Under the pieces are notes generated by a model that was not told the DNA's origin, made no database searches, and saw nothing but the letters and a program-made list of their open reading frames with translations. From Azoarcus sp. (lineage in GTDB: Bacteria; Pseudomonadota; Gammaproteobacteria; Burkholderiales; Rhodocyclaceae): a stretch of 7,307 bases of DNA. Shown piece by piece: positions 6,393 to 7,307 of the stretch; positions within the stretch are counted from its first letter, which is position 1, and each line of letters starts with the position of its first letter. The stretch lies in assembly GCA_031285365.1 (NCBI GenBank), contig JAITWP010000309.1:1-7307 (forward strand), given 5' to 3'. The position numbers and the translations under genes were made by a program.

Positions 6393-6413
6393 GGGTCACA
6401 CCCTGTGCGACCC
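6393..6413 (-). other. Second 3' hairpin between the TolC-like stop codon and its terminator
   Basis: Arms 6393-6401 and 6405-6413 pair over 9 bp with a 3-nt loop. In RNA from the minus strand the one imperfect pair is a G-U wobble; in plus-strand RNA it would be an A-C mismatch. The stem therefore fits the TolC-like transcript better. No U run follows, so it probably stabilises the 3' end or aids termination together with the next hairpin. Confidence 0.6.
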
Positions 6414-6434
6414 CGTTTCCACACGATACCGGAA

Positions 6435-7307
6435 TCAGCGAGTCAGCCTTCCCTTGTCGACTTCGGCCAAGGCAGGTGCATCAGCCGGACACATATCTTC
6501 CGGAGCAACAGTGTCACGATTCTGACCTATATCTTTCGGCGAGGGCAAACCATCGCGCGTAACTCCGAGGGTATGCAGCAACTGCCCCGTTCCGGCCAAG
6601 GTACGAGCCTGCGCAACCAGCAGGTTATAACGTGCGGCCGTAAAAGCCCGTTGAGAAACAAAGTACTCGTTCTCGGTGTCGAGCAGGTCGAGCAGAGTGC
6701 GCTGACCGATGTCGAACTGCTGACGGAAAGCGTCACGCGCCCTGCCGGTCATTAGCAAATGCTGCTCACGATAACCGAGCTCTTCAACCACAGTACGGGT
6801 ATCCTGATAAGCGATCGTCAAGGTCTGGCGCAGATCACGACAGGCTTTCTCACGCAACTCCCTGGACTGGTCGACTTCCGCAGTTGCCTGACGGACACGA
6901 GCCGCGTCGGAGCCGCCGCGGAAGATATTGAAGTTCAACTGCAACTCGACCCTGCTGTCGCGTGTGTTACCCCTGGGATAATTGGTATTGCCTCTGTCGG
7001 TTTTGTTGCGAACAGTTCCCGTTTCCGCGAGAAGATCAAGCTTGGGATGAAAGTTGGAACGAGCTTTATCCCGATTGGCCATGCTGGCGCGTACATTTTC
7101 AATCGCGGCATTGAATCCCGGATTGTTTACATAGGCCACGTTCAATGCGGCAACGACGTTCTCCGGCAATTGCACGTTGTTGAAATCATCCGTGATCGGC
7201 GGTAGCACGTCAGCCGGCACGTCACCGACCAAGCGTTGGTAACGGGCACTGACATCATGCAGGTTCGCGAGCTCCGTCAATAGATTGGCTCTGGCAGAGG
7301 CCAATCT
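6435..7307 (-). CDS. TolC-family outer-membrane secretion protein, C-terminal part
   Basis: The last 290 codons of an outer-membrane efflux/secretion channel are present; the start lies beyond the right edge, with perhaps 150-180 residues missing. TolC-family proteins form trimeric beta-barrels with a long periplasmic helical tunnel that couple to an inner-membrane ABC or RND pump. The fragment has the end of the first OEP repeat (about 1-38) and a whole second repeat (about 48-248). In it HPKLDLLAETG and VELQLNFNIFRGG are barrel strands, flanked by long helices. The segment FRQQFDIGQRTLLDLLDTENEYF (about 194-216) is typical of the type I secretion TolC group (LapE/AggA-like), which exports large RTX adhesins. 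That subfamily reading is from memory of the motif. A polar tail of about 40 residues with one cysteine follows. No pump gene is visible here. Its own terminator separates it from the rpsB operon. Confidence 0.9.
   Translation of the reverse strand, partial: RLASARANLLTELANLHDVSARYQRLVGDVPADVLPPITDDFNNVQLPENVVAALNVAYVNNPGFNAAIENVRASMANRDKARSNFHPKLDLLAETGTVRNKTDRGNTNYPRGNTRDSRVELQLNFNIFRGGSDAARVRQATAEVDQSRELREKACRDLRQTLTIAYQDTRTVVEELGYREQHLLMTGRARDAFRQQFDIGQRTLLDLLDTENEYFVSQRAFTAARYNLLVAQARTLAGTGQLLHTLGVTRDGLPSPKDIGQNRDTVAPEDMCPADAPALAEVDKGRLTR

Overview
This window holds a conserved bacterial housekeeping operon, read entirely on the minus strand. Gene order, family signatures, moderately high GC and NTG starts with Shine-Dalgarno sites indicate a Gram-negative proteobacterium. 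I judge Betaproteobacteria most likely, but that rests on overall protein character and not on a search. In transcription order (right to left) the cluster is rpsB, tsf, pyrH, frr, uppS, cdsA, dxr, rseP. The last gene is cut by the left edge after 48 codons. Upstream of rpsB, at the right edge, lies the 3' two-thirds of a TolC-family outer-membrane secretion gene on the same strand, ending in a strong hairpin terminator.

Layout, right to left. 7307-6435 is the TolC-like protein, N-terminus outside the window. 6434-6105 is the only stretch over 300 bp without a clear gene. It holds a 9-bp hairpin (6393-6413), a 14-bp intrinsic terminator (6351-6384), a very good sigma-70 promoter with an extended -10 (6263-6292), and a leader of about 150 nt before rpsB with one clear hairpin and an unverified 55-codon open frame. 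6104-5346 is ribosomal protein S2, 5345-5271 a spacer with a perfect 8-bp GC-rich hairpin, and 5270-4368 EF-Ts. Then come UMP kinase (4344-3628), ribosome recycling factor (3603-3046), undecaprenyl diphosphate synthase (2997-2221), CDP-diglyceride synthase (2228-1362), DXP reductoisomerase (1340-141) and RseP (144-1).

The first four operon genes serve translation and pyrimidine nucleotide supply: S2, EF-Ts, UMP kinase and RRF. The next four serve the envelope. Dxr starts the MEP isoprenoid pathway, UppS uses its products to make the C55 lipid carrier for peptidoglycan and O-antigen, CdsA makes CDP-diacylglycerol for phospholipids, and RseP is the intramembrane protease of the sigma-E envelope stress response. 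Spacing tightens downstream: gaps of 75, 23, 24 and 48 nt, then an 8-nt overlap (uppS/cdsA), a 21-nt gap, and a 4-nt ATGA overlap (dxr/rseP). This suggests one transcription unit with local translational coupling. dxr sits between cdsA and rseP, as in Pseudomonas and unlike E. coli, where it follows frr.

I see no mobile element, CRISPR array, tRNA or rRNA, and no sign of a new multi-gene system. The points that deserve a second look are the rpsB leader and its open frame, and the non-terminator hairpin between rpsB and tsf.
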